A stretch of 64,000 nt of DNA from Candidatus Faeciplasma pullistercoris (GTDB taxonomy: Bacteria > Bacillota > Clostridia > Oscillospirales > Ruminococcaceae), in the NCBI GenBank assembly GCA_018715525.1, contig DVLL01000019.1, positions 23,169 through 87,168 on the forward strand, read 5' to 3'. The notes under the pieces were generated by a model that had not been told where the DNA came from, did not search any database, and worked only from the letters and a program-made list of their open reading frames with translations. The position numbers and the translations under genes are program-made. Shown piece after piece: positions 1-9,222 of the stretch (positions are counted from its first letter, which is position 1; the number at the start of each line of letters is the position of its first letter).

Positions 1-1589
1 ACCGACTTACCTGAGCCGGTAGTACCCGCTATCAGGATATGCGGCATCTTTGAGATGTCGCCTATGATTATCTTGCCCTCCACGTCTTTTCCTACCGGGA
101 AGCAGAGCTTTCCGCCGGCGCTTCTGAACTCGTTCGAGTCTATAACCTCGCGTATGCAGACCGTCTCCCTCAGCTTGTTCGCAAGCTCTATTCCGACAGC
201 CGCCTTTCCGGGAATAGGCGCTTCTATTCTCACTCCGTTCGCGGCAAGGTTCAGCGCGATATCGTCCACCAAGCTTGTAATCTTACTTACCTTTACACCG
301 GCGGCAGGCTGAAGCTCGTATCTTGTGACCGAGGGACCGCGGTGGATGCCTACTATTCTTGTAGCGACTCCGAAGCTGCGCAGAGTCTCTACCAGAGTCT
401 CTGAATTTCTATCCGTCTCATTTCTTGTGTCGTCGTCGGAGACCATCTGCTGAGGCGGGTTCAAAAGCTCTATAGGCGGAGGGACAAAATCGGACGGAGA
501 TGCCTCATCCATCTCTATCAGCGTTGTCTGGCCGTCCTTCCCTACATATATCGGGTTTACCGTTTCGCTGCCGCTTATTAAATTATCGTCTGCCGAGACG
601 TCAGCGTTTGAAGCAGGAGCAAAGTACGGCTCTGCGACGCCATCCGGCTTATCTTGTGCAGCCTTTACAGCCTCTTCCGCACCTTTATCTTCCTGCGCCT
701 CATAAGACAGCGCTTGCTCGGACGACTGCTCGTCCGCTATGAAATCGGCAGGAGTCATCCTGCCCTTGCGCTTTTTCTTTTCCGGTTTGCCCAAGACTTC
801 TGATGCGGCATTGTCTGCCGGATGCTCAGGCATATCTGGCTGATCGGTTATGTACTTGGCAACGTCCACCCACTTTTTGGGCTTTGCCTCCTCCTTGGCA
901 GCAATGGCGGCAGCTTTCTTGGCTTCCTCTTCTTTTGCTATCTGTCTGGCAGCTTTTTCCTCGTCGTTGCTTTCAACAGACTCCTTAAGCTTTCCCGCAA
1001 GCCTTGCAATCCCCTTCCACAGGTCGACAAAAGTAATATTTGTGAGCAGCATGACAAAGAGTACTATCAGCAAAATTATGACTATAAGCGCTCCGACATC
1101 TCCTAAAAGCGCGCTGAGGGCGCCTCCCAGGAAAATACTGAGCGCTCCTCCGCCCTGACGAAGCTCCGCGCCGTTTTTGTACAGCGTTGTTATAGCGCTG
1201 CCGAGGCCTTCGCCGGCAAACGCCTCCGAGCCGGTGCTGAAGCCGTGAATAATCTCAAAAAGCGGGCTGACCAGCAGAATCAGCGCCGCGCCCTGTATTA
1301 CCTTCACTACTACCGCGCTCTTCGACTTATCCATAGCAAGCATCACGGCTACATATATCACGACAGGGGCAAGTAAAATCGCAGATACACCGAACAGTCC
1401 CCACAGTATATCCTGCATACCGCTCCAAAGCGCCTCTCCCCTGAGCCATGTCAGGAATATCAAAAACACTCCGACGATGAATATAACGGTAGACCATGCG
1501 CGGTTATGCTGTATTCTTTTTGCCTCGGTTAAAGCATTTTTCTTTTTTGTCTGCGTTCCGGTTCTTTTAGTTGAAGACTTTTGCGGCAT
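1..1589 (-). CDS. ftsK: DNA translocase FtsK/SpoIIIE, N-terminal part (runs off the window)
   Basis: Reading the minus strand from an ATG at 1589 gives an open frame to the window edge with no stop, so the 3' part of the gene is missing. The start is preceded by GGAAGG. The protein begins with a short basic segment (MPQKSSTKRTG), then about four hydrophobic membrane segments in the first ~190 residues, then a charged Lys/Glu/Ala-rich linker. A conserved region follows (RIVGIHRGPSVTRYELQPA) and leads into GTTGSGKSV, the Walker A loop, right at the window edge. This order, membrane domain, linker, alpha/beta motor, is that of FtsK/SpoIIIE, which pumps chromosome DNA through the septum. The gamma domain cannot be seen, so vegetative FtsK and sporulation SpoIIIE cannot be told apart. 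It is downstream of tepA, ylzJ and uppP and probably cotranscribed. Confidence 0.93.
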   Translation of the reverse strand, partial: MPQKSSTKRTGTQTKKKNALTEAKRIQHNRAWSTVIFIVGVFLIFLTWLRGEALWSGMQDILWGLFGVSAILLAPVVIYVAVMLAMDKSKSAVVVKVIQGAALILLVSPLFEIIHGFSTGSEAFAGEGLGSAITTLYKNGAELRQGGGALSIFLGGALSALLGDVGALIVIILLIVLFVMLLTNITFVDLWKGIARLAGKLKESVESNDEEKAARQIAKEEEAKKAAAIAAKEEAKPKKWVDVAKYITDQPDMPEHPADNAASEVLGKPEKKKRKGRMTPADFIADEQSSEQALSYEAQEDKGAEEAVKAAQDKPDGVAEPYFAPASNADVSADDNLISGSETVNPIYVGKDGQTTLIEMDEASPSDFVPPPIELLNPPQQMVSDDDTRNETDRNSETLVETLRSFGVATRIVGIHRGPSVTRYELQPAAGVKVSKITSLVDDIALNLAANGVRIEAPIPGKAAVGIELANKLRETVCIREVIDSNEFRSAGGKLCFPVGKDVEGKIIIGDISKMPHILIAGTTGSGKS

Positions 1590-1609
1590 TTATACCCTTC
1601 CTTCGCTTG

Positions 1610-2473
1610 TTATCCTATGACGATCGGATGACCGATGATAGCCTCTATTATCGCTATTACAATCACAACCGCTCCGAGCGCGCCTGTATATATCCAGAAT
1701 ATCTTGAACTTGTCGCTCTTGATAAGCATCTGAACAAGCTTGATTGAAAGCACTCCTACTATCGCGGCGACAACAAAACCGATTATGCAGGGCAGCACAC
1801 CGGCGGATGACTCTTGCCCTATGCCGTCCTTTATCTCAAGAGCAGCTCCGCCGAGTATCGCGGGTATTCCGAGAATAAAGGAATAGCTTACCGCAGCCTC
1901 ACGGGTAAGACCGCGGAAAAGTCCCGCGCTGATGGTAGAGCCTGAGCGGGATACCCCGGGAAGCAGCGCAACGCCCTGGAAGAAGCCGATGACTACCGAG
2001 TCGCGGTAACTCGCGTCAATTCCACGCTTTTTGCCTGCCGGAGTCCTATCCGCCATGAACAAAATAGCGGCGGTGTACAAAAAGCAGATTCCCTCGATAA
2101 ATATGCTCTCATCCTCGGCAAAGCCCTCGAACATTTCCTTAAAAATCATAAACGGAACGAGAATGAGGGTTGAAACTATGTACATGAAAACCAGCCTGCG
2201 CTGTGGTGAAGCGTTCTTTACGGAAAATTTTCGGGTGAATATATCTTTTATCATGCTGATAAATTCCATTATAAGCTCGTAAATCTGCTGCCTGAATACT
2301 ACAAACACCGCTACAAGCGTTCCTAAATGGAGAATCGCCGAGAACATCAGCGCACCCTCTCCGCTGTTGCCGGTAAAGTGCTGATAAAGTGAAAGGTGAC
2401 CTGAGGACGATATCGGCAAAAACTCTGTAACGCCCTGAATTATCGCCTGAAAGATTGCAGAAATGATTGACAT
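1610..2473 (-). CDS. uppP: Undecaprenyl-diphosphatase UppP (BacA)
   Basis: This 287-residue integral membrane protein dephosphorylates undecaprenyl diphosphate to recycle the lipid carrier for peptidoglycan and other wall polymers. Both family signatures are present: GVTEFLPISSSGHL near the N-terminus (Glu plus the Ser-rich loop) and GVSRSGST in the middle, with hydrophobic helices over the whole length. The length is normal for the family. The stop lies 20 bp before the ftsK start and the start follows ylzJ by about 75 bp on the same strand, which suggests cotranscription. In Bacillus the tepA-ylzJ pair directly precedes spoIIIE (recalled), so uppP here looks inserted between them. Loss or duplication of UppP is known to alter bacitracin tolerance. 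Confidence 0.95.
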   Translation of the reverse strand: MSIISAIFQAIIQGVTEFLPISSSGHLSLYQHFTGNSGEGALMFSAILHLGTLVAVFVVFRQQIYELIMEFISMIKDIFTRKFSVKNASPQRRLVFMYIVSTLILVPFMIFKEMFEGFAEDESIFIEGICFLYTAAILFMADRTPAGKKRGIDASYRDSVVIGFFQGVALLPGVSRSGSTISAGLFRGLTREAAVSYSFILGIPAILGGAALEIKDGIGQESSAGVLPCIIGFVVAAIVGVLSIKLVQMLIKSDKFKIFWIYTGALGAVVIVIAIIEAIIGHPIVIG

Positions 2474-2548
2474 GTTATCTTCCCTTCCTGTTCATTTGCA
2501 TAGTATTGACTTCTCTGAACGAAAAATGTCGGCTGGCACCCTGTTTGG

Positions 2549-2767
2549 CTAAAGCCTGCTGCCCGGAAAGTACCTTTTGTCAAGGTACATCTCAGGATCG
2601 GTAGAGAACAGGCTTTTTACAACTTTATTTTTCCCGCAGACAAAATATTCTACCATGCCGCGGCATTTGCCGTTTGTGCCCGAGGCTATGCTTCTGAATC
2701 TGTTCGCCTGAGGTATCTCTCCCTCTCGGGTGAAAATATCATACTCGCTTATTATTGTGTAGAGCAT
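2549..2767 (-). CDS. YlzJ-like small protein
   Basis: A 72-residue soluble protein beginning [12 protein letters not shown]. The N-terminal MLYT(I/V) start, the small size and above all the place directly after a TepA-type ClpP-like protease match YlzJ of Bacillus, which lies between tepA and spoIIIE. The gene overlaps the 3' end of tepA by 16 bp, so translation is probably coupled. No enzymatic motif is visible; two cysteines (residues 35 and 44) lie in the middle. The function of the family is unknown to me; a role around sporulation or septation is only inferred from context. Confidence 0.72.
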   Translation of the reverse strand: MLYTIISEYDIFTREGEIPQANRFRSIASGTNGKCRGMVEYFVCGKNKVVKSLFSTDPEMYLDKRYFPGSRL

Positions 2768-3447
2768 TTCCCGTCCTCCTCTATCATTCGGTAAAGGCAG
2801 GCTATCGCATCGCTCAAGCCACCTACCGAGTCTATTATGCCCTCCTCGACAGCGTCCTCCCCGGTCAGAACGCTTCCTACGTCCATCACAAGCTCGCCGG
2901 TACGGAGCATAAGCTCCTTGAAACGCTCAGCGGATATTTGAGAGTTGTCTGAAACAAACCGCACTATCCTCTCCTGCATCTTCTCAAAATAGGAAAGCGT
3001 CTGCGGCACTCCGAGGACAAGCCCGGTGAGCCTGACAGGATGAATGGTCATCGTCGCGGATTTTACTATAAAGGAATGCTTTGCGCTTACGGCGAGCGGA
3101 ACGCCTATAGAATGCCCTCCGCCGACTACTATCGACACGGTGGGGGTCTTCATAGACGATATGAGCTCGGCTATGGCAAGCCCGGCTTCAACATCCCCGC
3201 CGACCGTGTTTATGATGATGATAAGACCCTCGATGGTCTTGTCCTGCTCTATCGCCACCAGAGCCGGCATGATATGCTCGTACTTTGTGGTCTTATTCTG
3301 CGGCGGCAGGATATAATGACCCTCGATTTGCCCTATTACGCTCAGGCAGTGGATCAAATGCTTCGAATTTGATACGGCGATATCCCGATACTGCTCGGAA
3401 AGCTCCGCCTGCTCTGCGGTGACCTCGTTATTTTGCTCAGCCGTCAT
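2752..3447 (-). CDS. tepA: TepA-like ClpP-family serine protease
   Basis: A 231-residue ClpP/crotonase-fold peptidase without a signal peptide. After an acidic N-terminal tail it carries the typical ClpP core: [21 protein letters not shown], then [14 protein letters not shown] with the nucleophilic Ser, then a strand containing TIHPVR with the catalytic His. The third triad residue is probably an Asp further on. TepA (translocation-enhancing protein) of Bacillus is a cytoplasmic-face protease linked to export and to sporulation; its neighbour YlzJ and the FtsK/SpoIIIE gene downstream are the same here. A good promoter lies about 175 bp upstream, leaving a long leader that contains an 8-bp inverted repeat. 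Housekeeping ClpP is less likely because the gene order is that of tepA and the active-site loop (HSIG) differs from the usual ASMG form. Confidence 0.85.
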   Translation of the reverse strand: MTAEQNNEVTAEQAELSEQYRDIAVSNSKHLIHCLSVIGQIEGHYILPPQNKTTKYEHIMPALVAIEQDKTIEGLIIIINTVGGDVEAGLAIAELISSMKTPTVSIVVGGGHSIGVPLAVSAKHSFIVKSATMTIHPVRLTGLVLGVPQTLSYFEKMQERIVRFVSDNSQISAERFKELMLRTGELVMDVGSVLTGEDAVEEGIIDSVGGLSDAIACLYRMIEEDGKCSTQ

Positions 3448-3561
3448 GCGACTTTCAGCCCCCTATGACTTATTTGACAATATTTCATGGGGTACTATGT
3501 CCCGCTTGCGGCTCTTTTATTCACAGCCGGCATGTCCGGCACATTTTGAATACCGCACTTT

Positions 3562-3588
3562 TTGCGCCAACGAGATATTGTGGCGCAA
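3562..3588. repeat. 8-bp inverted repeat in the tepA leader
   Basis: TTGCGCCA (3562-3569) and TGGCGCAA (3581-3588) form a perfect inverted repeat with an 11-nt spacer. It lies in the ~165-nt leader between the tepA promoter and start codon. A second, smaller repeat (GCCGG-N5-CCGGC, 3526-3540) lies closer to the gene. Neither is followed by a T-run on the minus strand, so they look more like an operator or mRNA fold than a terminator. Confidence 0.55.
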
Positions 3589-3621
3589 GCCAAAGCGCAT
3601 ACGCTTACATACACATTTTAT

Positions 3622-3650
3622 ATTATAGCCTAACAAGTTTTCACAGTCAA
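3622..3650 (-). promoter_or_regulatory. Promoter of the tepA-ylzJ-uppP-ftsK unit
   Basis: On the minus strand TTGACT (3650-3645) and TATAAT (3627-3622) are separated by exactly 17 bp. This is a near-consensus sigma-A promoter. Transcription would start near 3615, leaving a ~165-nt leader before tepA. Confidence 0.75.
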
Positions 3651-3715
3651 GAAAGGAAGAGAATTATTTTAGACTGAATTTACCGTTTTAATGCAAAAAA
3701 GTGTGTCCGATTATC

Positions 3716-3744
3716 TTGACAACTTTGGTCTGCTATAATAAAAT
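3716..3744 (+). promoter_or_regulatory. Promoter of the aconitase operon
   Basis: TTGACA (3716-3721) and TAAAAT (3739-3744) are 17 bp apart, about 70 bp before the aconitase start. A perfect TATAAT at 3734-3739 is also present but sits only 12 bp from the -35 box, so the TAAAAT box is the better-spaced choice. Confidence 0.65.
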
Positions 3745-3813
3745 ATATTTCATATAGCCATTACGGCATTGCCGTGTTTTTCGCGACAAATATTCACGCA
3801 AGGAGAGATGCAC

Positions 3814-5748
3814 ATGGGCTACACGGTAGCTGAAAAGATACTTAAGGAACACCTTGTAGAAGGAGAGTTCAAGAAGGGCTCCGAGATAGGCATAAGAATT
3901 GACCAGACTCTTACTCAGGACGCCACCGGAACAATGGCATATATAGAGTTTGAGGCAATGGGTATACCGAGGGTAAGAACCGAAAAGAGCGTGGCGTATA
4001 TCGACCACAACACCCTGCAATCCGGCTTCGAAAACGCCGACGACCATCGTTTCATAGGCTCGGTAGCCAAAAAAAGAGGCATTTCCTTCTCACGTCCCGG
4101 AAACGGAATCTGCCACCAGGTTCACCTCGAGAGGTTCGGTATTCCCGGAAAGACGCTCATAGGCTCTGATTCACACACTCCCACCGGCGGCGGACTCGGA
4201 ATGATAGCTATCGGCGCCGGCGGACTGGATGTCGCAGTTGCCATGGGCGGCGGAACATACTACATAACCTACCCCAAGATAGTCAAGGTTGAGCTTAAGG
4301 GCAAGCTTTCCCCGTGGGTATCCGCCAAGGACGTTATCCTTGAGGTTCTTCGCAGAATGAGCGTCAAAGGCGGCGTAGGCAAGATCATCGAATACTGCGG
4401 CGATGGAGTAAAGACACTCAGCGTCCCCGAGAGAGCTACCATAACCAACATGGGCGCAGAGCTTGGCGCAACCACCAGCGTTTTCCCCTCTGACGAAAGG
4501 ACACTCGAATTTTTGAGAGCTCAGAAGCGCGAGGAGGTATATAAGGAGATAAGCGCAGATCCGGACGCTGAATACGACGAGGAGCTGGTTATTGAGCTTG
4601 ATAAGCTCGAGCCGCTTGTCGCCTGCCCGCACTCTCCCGATAATGTCAAGACGGTAAAAGAGCTTGAGGGTATGAAAATCGACCAGGTATGTATCGGCTC
4701 CTGCACCAATTCCTCCCTGCTTGACATGATGAAGGTGGCGTACATACTCAGGGGCAAGACTGTCCACCCTGATGTCTCCCTCTCGATAGCTCCCGGCTCG
4801 AAGCAGGTGCTCAATATGCTCTCCCGCGGCGGAGAGCTTTCCGATATGATAGACGCCGGAGCAAGGCTGCTTGAGTCTGCCTGCGGTCCCTGCATAGGCA
4901 TGGGTCAGTCTCCCAACTCAAAGGGAGTATCGCTCAGAACCTTCAACCGCAACTTCTTGGGCAGATCCGGCACCAAGGATGCCCAGATATACCTTCTTTC
5001 CCCCGAGACCGCCGCGATTTCAGCGATAACAGGCGTTCTTACCGACCCGAGAAGCCTCGGAGAGATGCCCCAGTTCGAGCTTCCGGCTACATTCATCATA
5101 AACGACAATATGATTGCTCTGCCTGCCAGCAAGGAGGAGGCAGACAAGGTAGAGGTACTCAAGGGTCCGAATATCAAGTCCTACCCCGAGACATCTCCTC
5201 TTCCCGAGTCGCTTCACATAACCTGCTCGCTCAAGGTCGGAGACAACATCACTACAGATCACATTATGCCAGCCGGCTCAAAGATTCTTCCTCTCAGGTC
5301 GAATATACCCGAGATCTCCAAGTACTGCTTCAGCGTGGTAGATGAGAAATTCCCCGAGAGGGCGCTCAGCCTCGGCACGAGCGCGATAATAGGCGGCTCT
5401 AACTACGGACAGGGCTCCTCAAGAGAGCATGCGGCTTTAGCGCCGCTCTACCTCGGAATAAAGACGGTAATAGTAAAGTCGTTCGCAAGAATACACAAGG
5501 CTAATCTCGTCAACGCCGGCATACTCCCGCTTACATTCGCCAATGAGGCTGATTATGACAAAATTTCCGCAGGAGACGAGCTGTGCCTTGATAACCTCAG
5601 AGAGGCTGTCAAGAGCGGCAATACCGTTACCCTCAAGGACAAGACCAGCGGCATAGAGGCAATTCTCAATATCGAGCTTTCCGAAAGAGAGCGCGAGGTA
5701 ATCCTCGAGGGCGGCCTGCTTGACTACACCAGAGAGCGCATAAAGTAA
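3814..5748 (+). CDS. acnA: Aconitate hydratase
   Basis: A 644-residue aconitase that interconverts citrate and isocitrate with a [4Fe-4S] cluster. The three cluster cysteines are Cys297 in CIGSCTNSS and Cys357/Cys360 in CGPCIGMG, with normal spacing. GSSREHAA near the C-terminus holds the active-site Ser of the swivel domain. The length fits the single-chain bacterial and mitochondrial-like aconitases of Clostridia, shorter than AcnB. The start at 3814 is chosen because AGGAG lies 8 nt upstream; the ATG two codons earlier (3808) is too close to it. A methyltransferase gene and NADP-isocitrate dehydrogenase follow on the same strand, so aconitase and IDH together supply 2-oxoglutarate for glutamate synthesis. 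No citrate synthase gene is in the window. Confidence 0.96.
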   Translation: MGYTVAEKILKEHLVEGEFKKGSEIGIRIDQTLTQDATGTMAYIEFEAMGIPRVRTEKSVAYIDHNTLQSGFENADDHRFIGSVAKKRGISFSRPGNGICHQVHLERFGIPGKTLIGSDSHTPTGGGLGMIAIGAGGLDVAVAMGGGTYYITYPKIVKVELKGKLSPWVSAKDVILEVLRRMSVKGGVGKIIEYCGDGVKTLSVPERATITNMGAELGATTSVFPSDERTLEFLRAQKREEVYKEISADPDAEYDEELVIELDKLEPLVACPHSPDNVKTVKELEGMKIDQVCIGSCTNSSLLDMMKVAYILRGKTVHPDVSLSIAPGSKQVLNMLSRGGELSDMIDAGARLLESACGPCIGMGQSPNSKGVSLRTFNRNFLGRSGTKDAQIYLLSPETAAISAITGVLTDPRSLGEMPQFELPATFIINDNMIALPASKEEADKVEVLKGPNIKSYPETSPLPESLHITCSLKVGDNITTDHIMPAGSKILPLRSNIPEISKYCFSVVDEKFPERALSLGTSAIIGGSNYGQGSSREHAALAPLYLGIKTVIVKSFARIHKANLVNAGILPLTFANEADYDKISAGDELCLDNLREAVKSGNTVTLKDKTSGIEAILNIELSEREREVILEGGLLDYTRERIK

Positions 5749-5766
5749 AACAGGAAGTGAGCCCGT

Positions 5767-6705
5767 TTGTACCCTTACGACAGCATGTCATATAATGAGC
5801 AAATCTCACTGCCGGAGTTTCTTAGGGAAAAGCTTTTTTCCCAGTACGGCGAAGAGCTTACCGAAAAAATAAGGCAGGGGTATCTTGCAAGGCGGCGGGT
5901 GAGCCTGCGGCTCAACCCGCTGAAGGGAGACCGTAACGCCACGCTTGACGAGCTCAACGCCGCAGGGCTCTCGCCCGAGCCGGTCAGCTGGTACCGCGAC
6001 GCATTCACACTTTCCAAAGCGAGGGAAAGCGACGTTCGCTCGCTTAAATCCTACGAAGACGGAAGGATCTATATGCAGAGCCTCAGCTCGATGCTTCCGC
6101 CGCTTATCCTCTCCCCAAAGCCGGACACCGATATCCTTGACATGGCGGCGGCACCCGGAGGCAAGACCACTCAGATAGCGGCGCTCTGCGGCAACAAATG
6201 CAGGATAACCGCCTGCGAGCGAAACGCGGCAAGAGCGGAGCGTCTCAGATACAACATCGCTAAGCAGGGAGTAGGCTGCGCGTATGTGATGCTGATAGAC
6301 TCAAGGCAGCTTAACAGCGGCTTCTCGTTCGACTCGATACTCCTTGACGCACCATGCAGCGGAAGCGGCACTCTCACAGCCTCGGAGCTTTGCAAGGGTC
6401 ACTTTACCAATACGCTTATAAAAAAGAGCTCTGAAACGCAGCGAGCGCTTTTAACCAAGGCTCTTGAGCTTCTTAAGCCCGGGCATGAGATGGTATACTC
6501 CACCTGCTCTATACTCGCTGAGGAAAACGAGGATGTTGTCGGCCGTGTAATTTCAAAATCCCGAGCCGAGGTAGTTAAGCTCGATGATGCGTGGCTGGGC
6601 GAGCTGCCTCTTTTGCCGGTCAAGCTGCCCGGGACGGTCTGCGTTTGCCCGGACGCCGATTACGAGGGCTTCTTTATAGCAAAGCTGAGAAAGCTGCCAA
6701 ATTGA
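5767..6705 (+). CDS. rRNA (cytosine-C5)-methyltransferase, RsmB/RsmF family
   Basis: A 312-residue SAM-dependent methyltransferase of the NOL1/NOP2/Sun family, which methylates C5 of cytosine in rRNA. Seen in order: an N-terminal region with RLNPLKG, then [15 protein letters not shown] (SAM binding), [10 protein letters not shown] (motif IV, Cys), and [13 protein letters not shown] (motif VI, catalytic Cys). There is no N-terminal NusB domain, which argues against RsmB, and no long C-terminal extension as in full RsmF, so the exact target base cannot be named. The gene starts 19 bp after aconitase. A TTG start at 5767 follows AGGAAG at good spacing; an ATG at 5785 is the alternative. It is an odd guest between two TCA genes. 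Confidence 0.88.
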   Translation: MYPYDSMSYNEQISLPEFLREKLFSQYGEELTEKIRQGYLARRRVSLRLNPLKGDRNATLDELNAAGLSPEPVSWYRDAFTLSKARESDVRSLKSYEDGRIYMQSLSSMLPPLILSPKPDTDILDMAAAPGGKTTQIAALCGNKCRITACERNAARAERLRYNIAKQGVGCAYVMLIDSRQLNSGFSFDSILLDAPCSGSGTLTASELCKGHFTNTLIKKSSETQRALLTKALELLKPGHEMVYSTCSILAEENEDVVGRVISKSRAEVVKLDDAWLGELPLLPVKLPGTVCVCPDADYEGFFIAKLRKLPN

Positions 6706-6754
6706 CACGGCATACTTTTATCAATTCTTTACAACCAAAAAGGAAGTGCGAAAT

Positions 6755-7978
6755 ATGGACAAAATCAAAATGACTACCCCCATCGTAGAGATGGACGGCG
6801 ACGAGATGACAAGGGTCGTCTGGAAAATGATAAAGGACGAGCTTATACTGCCCTATGTTGACCTCAAGACCGAATACTACGACCTCGGACTTGAGTACCG
6901 CAACCAAACCGACGACCAGGTTACCATAGACAGTGCGAACGCGACCAAGAAATACGGAGTCGCGGTAAAATGCGCGACTATCACCCCAAACGCCGCAAGA
7001 GTTGAAGAGTACAAGCTCAAGCAGATGTGGAAGTCCCCCAACGGCACGATAAGAGCGATACTTGACGGCACGGTATTCCGAGCTCCGATCATCATAAAGG
7101 GCATCACTCCCTTTATACCGAGCTGGACAAAGCCTATAACGATTGCCCGTCATGCCTACGGCGACATATATAAGAATACAGAGCTCAGAGCTCCTAAGGG
7201 CAGCAAGGCTGAGATAGTCGTTACTGATGAAAACGGCAACGAGACAAGGGCTCTGATACACGATTTCAAGGCGAGCGGCGGAATTGTTCAGGGTGTTCAC
7301 AACACAGACGCCTCTATCTCAGGCTTTGCCAGATCCTGCTTCACCTACGCTCTTGACACCAAGCAGGATCTGTGGTTTGCGTCAAAGGACACTATCTCTA
7401 AGGTGTACGACCACAGGTTCAAGGATATCTTTGCCGAGATCTACCAAAACGAGTTCAAGGAGAAGTTTGAAGCAGCCGGAATTGAATACTTCTATACCCT
7501 TATCGACGACGTTGTCGCCAGAGTCATTCGCTCCAACGGCGGCATGATCTGGGCGTGCAAGAACTATGACGGAGACGTTATGTCAGACATGGTAGCCACA
7601 GCCTACGGCAGCCTCGGTCTGATGACGTCTGTGCTGGTATCCCCGGACGGAATATACGAGTATGAGGCTGCGCACGGAACGGTCCAGCGCCACTACTACA
7701 AATGGCTGAAGGGCGAAAAGACCTCCACTAATCCGATAGCCACTATCTTTGCGTGGACTGGAGCGCTTCGCAAGCGCGGTGAGCTGGACAATATTCCCGG
7801 ACTATGCAAGTACGCAGACGCACTTGAGAAGGCGACGATATCCACCGTCGAGAGCGGAATAATGACCAACGACATGGCGGCTATCTCCACTAATCCAAAC
7901 AAGAAGGGCGTATACACCGAGGAGTTCTTCTCGGCAATCAGCGAAAACCTTGCAAAGTGCATGGGCATGGCTGAATAA
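6755..7978 (+). CDS. icd: NADP-dependent isocitrate dehydrogenase
   Basis: A 407-residue enzyme that oxidises isocitrate to 2-oxoglutarate with NADP+. It starts [20 protein letters not shown] and has [17 protein letters not shown] (substrate loop), [23 protein letters not shown] and [16 protein letters not shown], all typical of the homodimeric eukaryote-like NADP-IDH group (IDH1/IDH2 type) rather than the E. coli Icd type. Start at 6755 is chosen over a GTG at 6746, as AAGGAAG lies 9 nt upstream. It is 49 bp after the methyltransferase gene and is followed by a strong terminator, so it probably closes the aconitase operon. The pairing with aconitase points to the oxidative, biosynthetic branch of an incomplete TCA cycle. 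Confidence 0.96.
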   Translation: MDKIKMTTPIVEMDGDEMTRVVWKMIKDELILPYVDLKTEYYDLGLEYRNQTDDQVTIDSANATKKYGVAVKCATITPNAARVEEYKLKQMWKSPNGTIRAILDGTVFRAPIIIKGITPFIPSWTKPITIARHAYGDIYKNTELRAPKGSKAEIVVTDENGNETRALIHDFKASGGIVQGVHNTDASISGFARSCFTYALDTKQDLWFASKDTISKVYDHRFKDIFAEIYQNEFKEKFEAAGIEYFYTLIDDVVARVIRSNGGMIWACKNYDGDVMSDMVATAYGSLGLMTSVLVSPDGIYEYEAAHGTVQRHYYKWLKGEKTSTNPIATIFAWTGALRKRGELDNIPGLCKYADALEKATISTVESGIMTNDMAAISTNPNKKGVYTEEFFSAISENLAKCMGMAE

Positions 7979-7996
7979 CTTCATCTGAAATAATAC

Positions 7997-8068
7997 AAGC
8001 GGCATGGCATATGCGGCTATCCCTTATCTTCTTACAGGGAATTCGCATATATGTCATGCCGCTTTTTT
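7997..8068 (+). terminator. Terminator of the aconitase-IDH operon
   Basis: AAGCGGCATG near 7997-8006 pairs with CATGCCGCTT near 8054-8063, and an inner ATATGCG/CGCATAT pair extends the stem. Six Ts follow. This long hairpin lies 20 bp after icd. Confidence 0.85.
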
Positions 8069-8089
8069 ACTTGCATACCACATAACGCA

Positions 8090-8121
8090 AAAAACCGCCC
8101 GGCATATAAAGCCGGACGGCG
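8090..8121 (-). terminator. Terminator of the YitT gene
   Basis: Read on the minus strand, CCGTCCGGC and GCCGGGCGG form a GC-rich stem (one G-U pair) with a short TTTATAT loop and a TTTTTT tail, about 35 bp after the YitT stop. Confidence 0.85.
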
Positions 8122-8155
8122 TCCACATTCGTTATCAAAATCAAAGCTGACAGCG

Positions 8156-9055
8156 CTACTCGGTAATGGTAGTGCTCTTCTTTCTCTTGTCGGCAAACTG
8201 ACCGACAGTATTTGAAACATTGGAAATGCTGGCAAATGTCCCGGGATACTTTTTGAGTATCTGCTTGAGCTTTGTTATCTGATCCTTGTTTATCACGCAG
8301 ATAAGCATGCTCTTCTGCTCGTGAGTGTAGCAGCCCTCGGCGTTTACAAGCGTAGCGGAGTGACCAAGCTTTTCGATTATCTCATTAGCTACCTCGTTGG
8401 GATAGTTAGTTATTATCTCGAATCTAATCGCTTCCCTTGAGCCCTTTAGCATCCTGTCGCTGACGTTGCTGTAGAAGTATGAATAAAGTATGCAAAGCAT
8501 CACCGGCTCAAGCTCGTATCCGTAAACAAAGTAAGACACTATCGCAACCGCCGAGTTGAGCACAAAGGTCACCCACATGAAGTTATACGCTGGCTTGAAC
8601 TTGTGGATAAGCACAGCCACCAGCTCAGTTCCTCCTGAGCAGCTGTTGTACATTATCACCTGTCCTAAGAGCGCTCCGTTGAGTATTCCCGAGACTACCG
8701 GACCTAAAATAGTGCTTGTGCCGTTGTCCGTCTGGTATATAAACGGGTCAAGGTTCAAAAACGGATCGTCCATAAGTATAAGCGCGCCTGAGAACACAAT
8801 TATGAACACCGCAGACTTGACGGCAAACTCCTTGTCCACCAGCAGATAAACCGCAATGATAAACGGTATATTAAATATCAGCGAGAGATATCCGGCGTTT
8901 ATGTCAAATATATGCTGTATCATCGTGGCAATGCCGTTAAAGCCAGCCGGCGCAAAGCTGTTCGGAAAAATAAATATAACATAGCATAAAGCGCTGAGCA
9001 CCGCTATCAAAGTTATCGCAAGATATTCAAAGGTTTTCCGAAAAATCTTGTTCAT
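8156..9055 (-). CDS. YitT family membrane protein (DUF161 + DUF2179)
   Basis: A 299-residue protein with five or so hydrophobic segments in the first ~190 residues (DUF161/YitT membrane part) and a soluble C-terminal domain of about 80 residues (DUF2179-like, with MLICVINKDQITKLKQILK). The combination is the standard YitT family layout in Firmicutes. The family has no established biochemical role; a small-molecule or ion transport role is only a guess. The start at 9055 (MNKIFRKTFEYLA) is chosen because GAGAGGGG lies 8 nt upstream. It has its own promoter and terminator and seems monocistronic. Confidence 0.9.
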   Translation of the reverse strand: MNKIFRKTFEYLAITLIAVLSALCYVIFIFPNSFAPAGFNGIATMIQHIFDINAGYLSLIFNIPFIIAVYLLVDKEFAVKSAVFIIVFSGALILMDDPFLNLDPFIYQTDNGTSTILGPVVSGILNGALLGQVIMYNSCSGGTELVAVLIHKFKPAYNFMWVTFVLNSAVAIVSYFVYGYELEPVMLCILYSYFYSNVSDRMLKGSREAIRFEIITNYPNEVANEIIEKLGHSATLVNAEGCYTHEQKSMLICVINKDQITKLKQILKKYPGTFASISNVSNTVGQFADKRKKSTTITE

Positions 9056-9105
9056 CCGTTCGACCCCTCTCAAAACTAAGCCTTAAGCTGAATTTGCCAT
9101 AAATA

Positions 9106-9134
9106 AATATACCGCCGCTGCCGCCTGATTTCAA
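9106..9134 (-). promoter_or_regulatory. Promoter of the YitT gene
   Basis: On the minus strand TTGAAA (9134-9129) and TATATT (9111-9106) are 17 bp apart, about 50 bp before the start codon. The spacer is unusually GC-rich. Confidence 0.6.
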
Positions 9135-9222
9135 TGCTAATAATAGATAATTCTAATGGTTGATAACCCCCAAAAGGTGTACAAAAATAGCTAATATGTT
9201 CTTTCACCGCGCACACATGTAC

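Noticed and set aside
3734..3739. Perfect TATAAT before the aconitase gene as -10 box
   Set aside because: It is only 12 bp from the TTGACA box; TAAAAT at 3739-3744 has the right 17-bp spacing.
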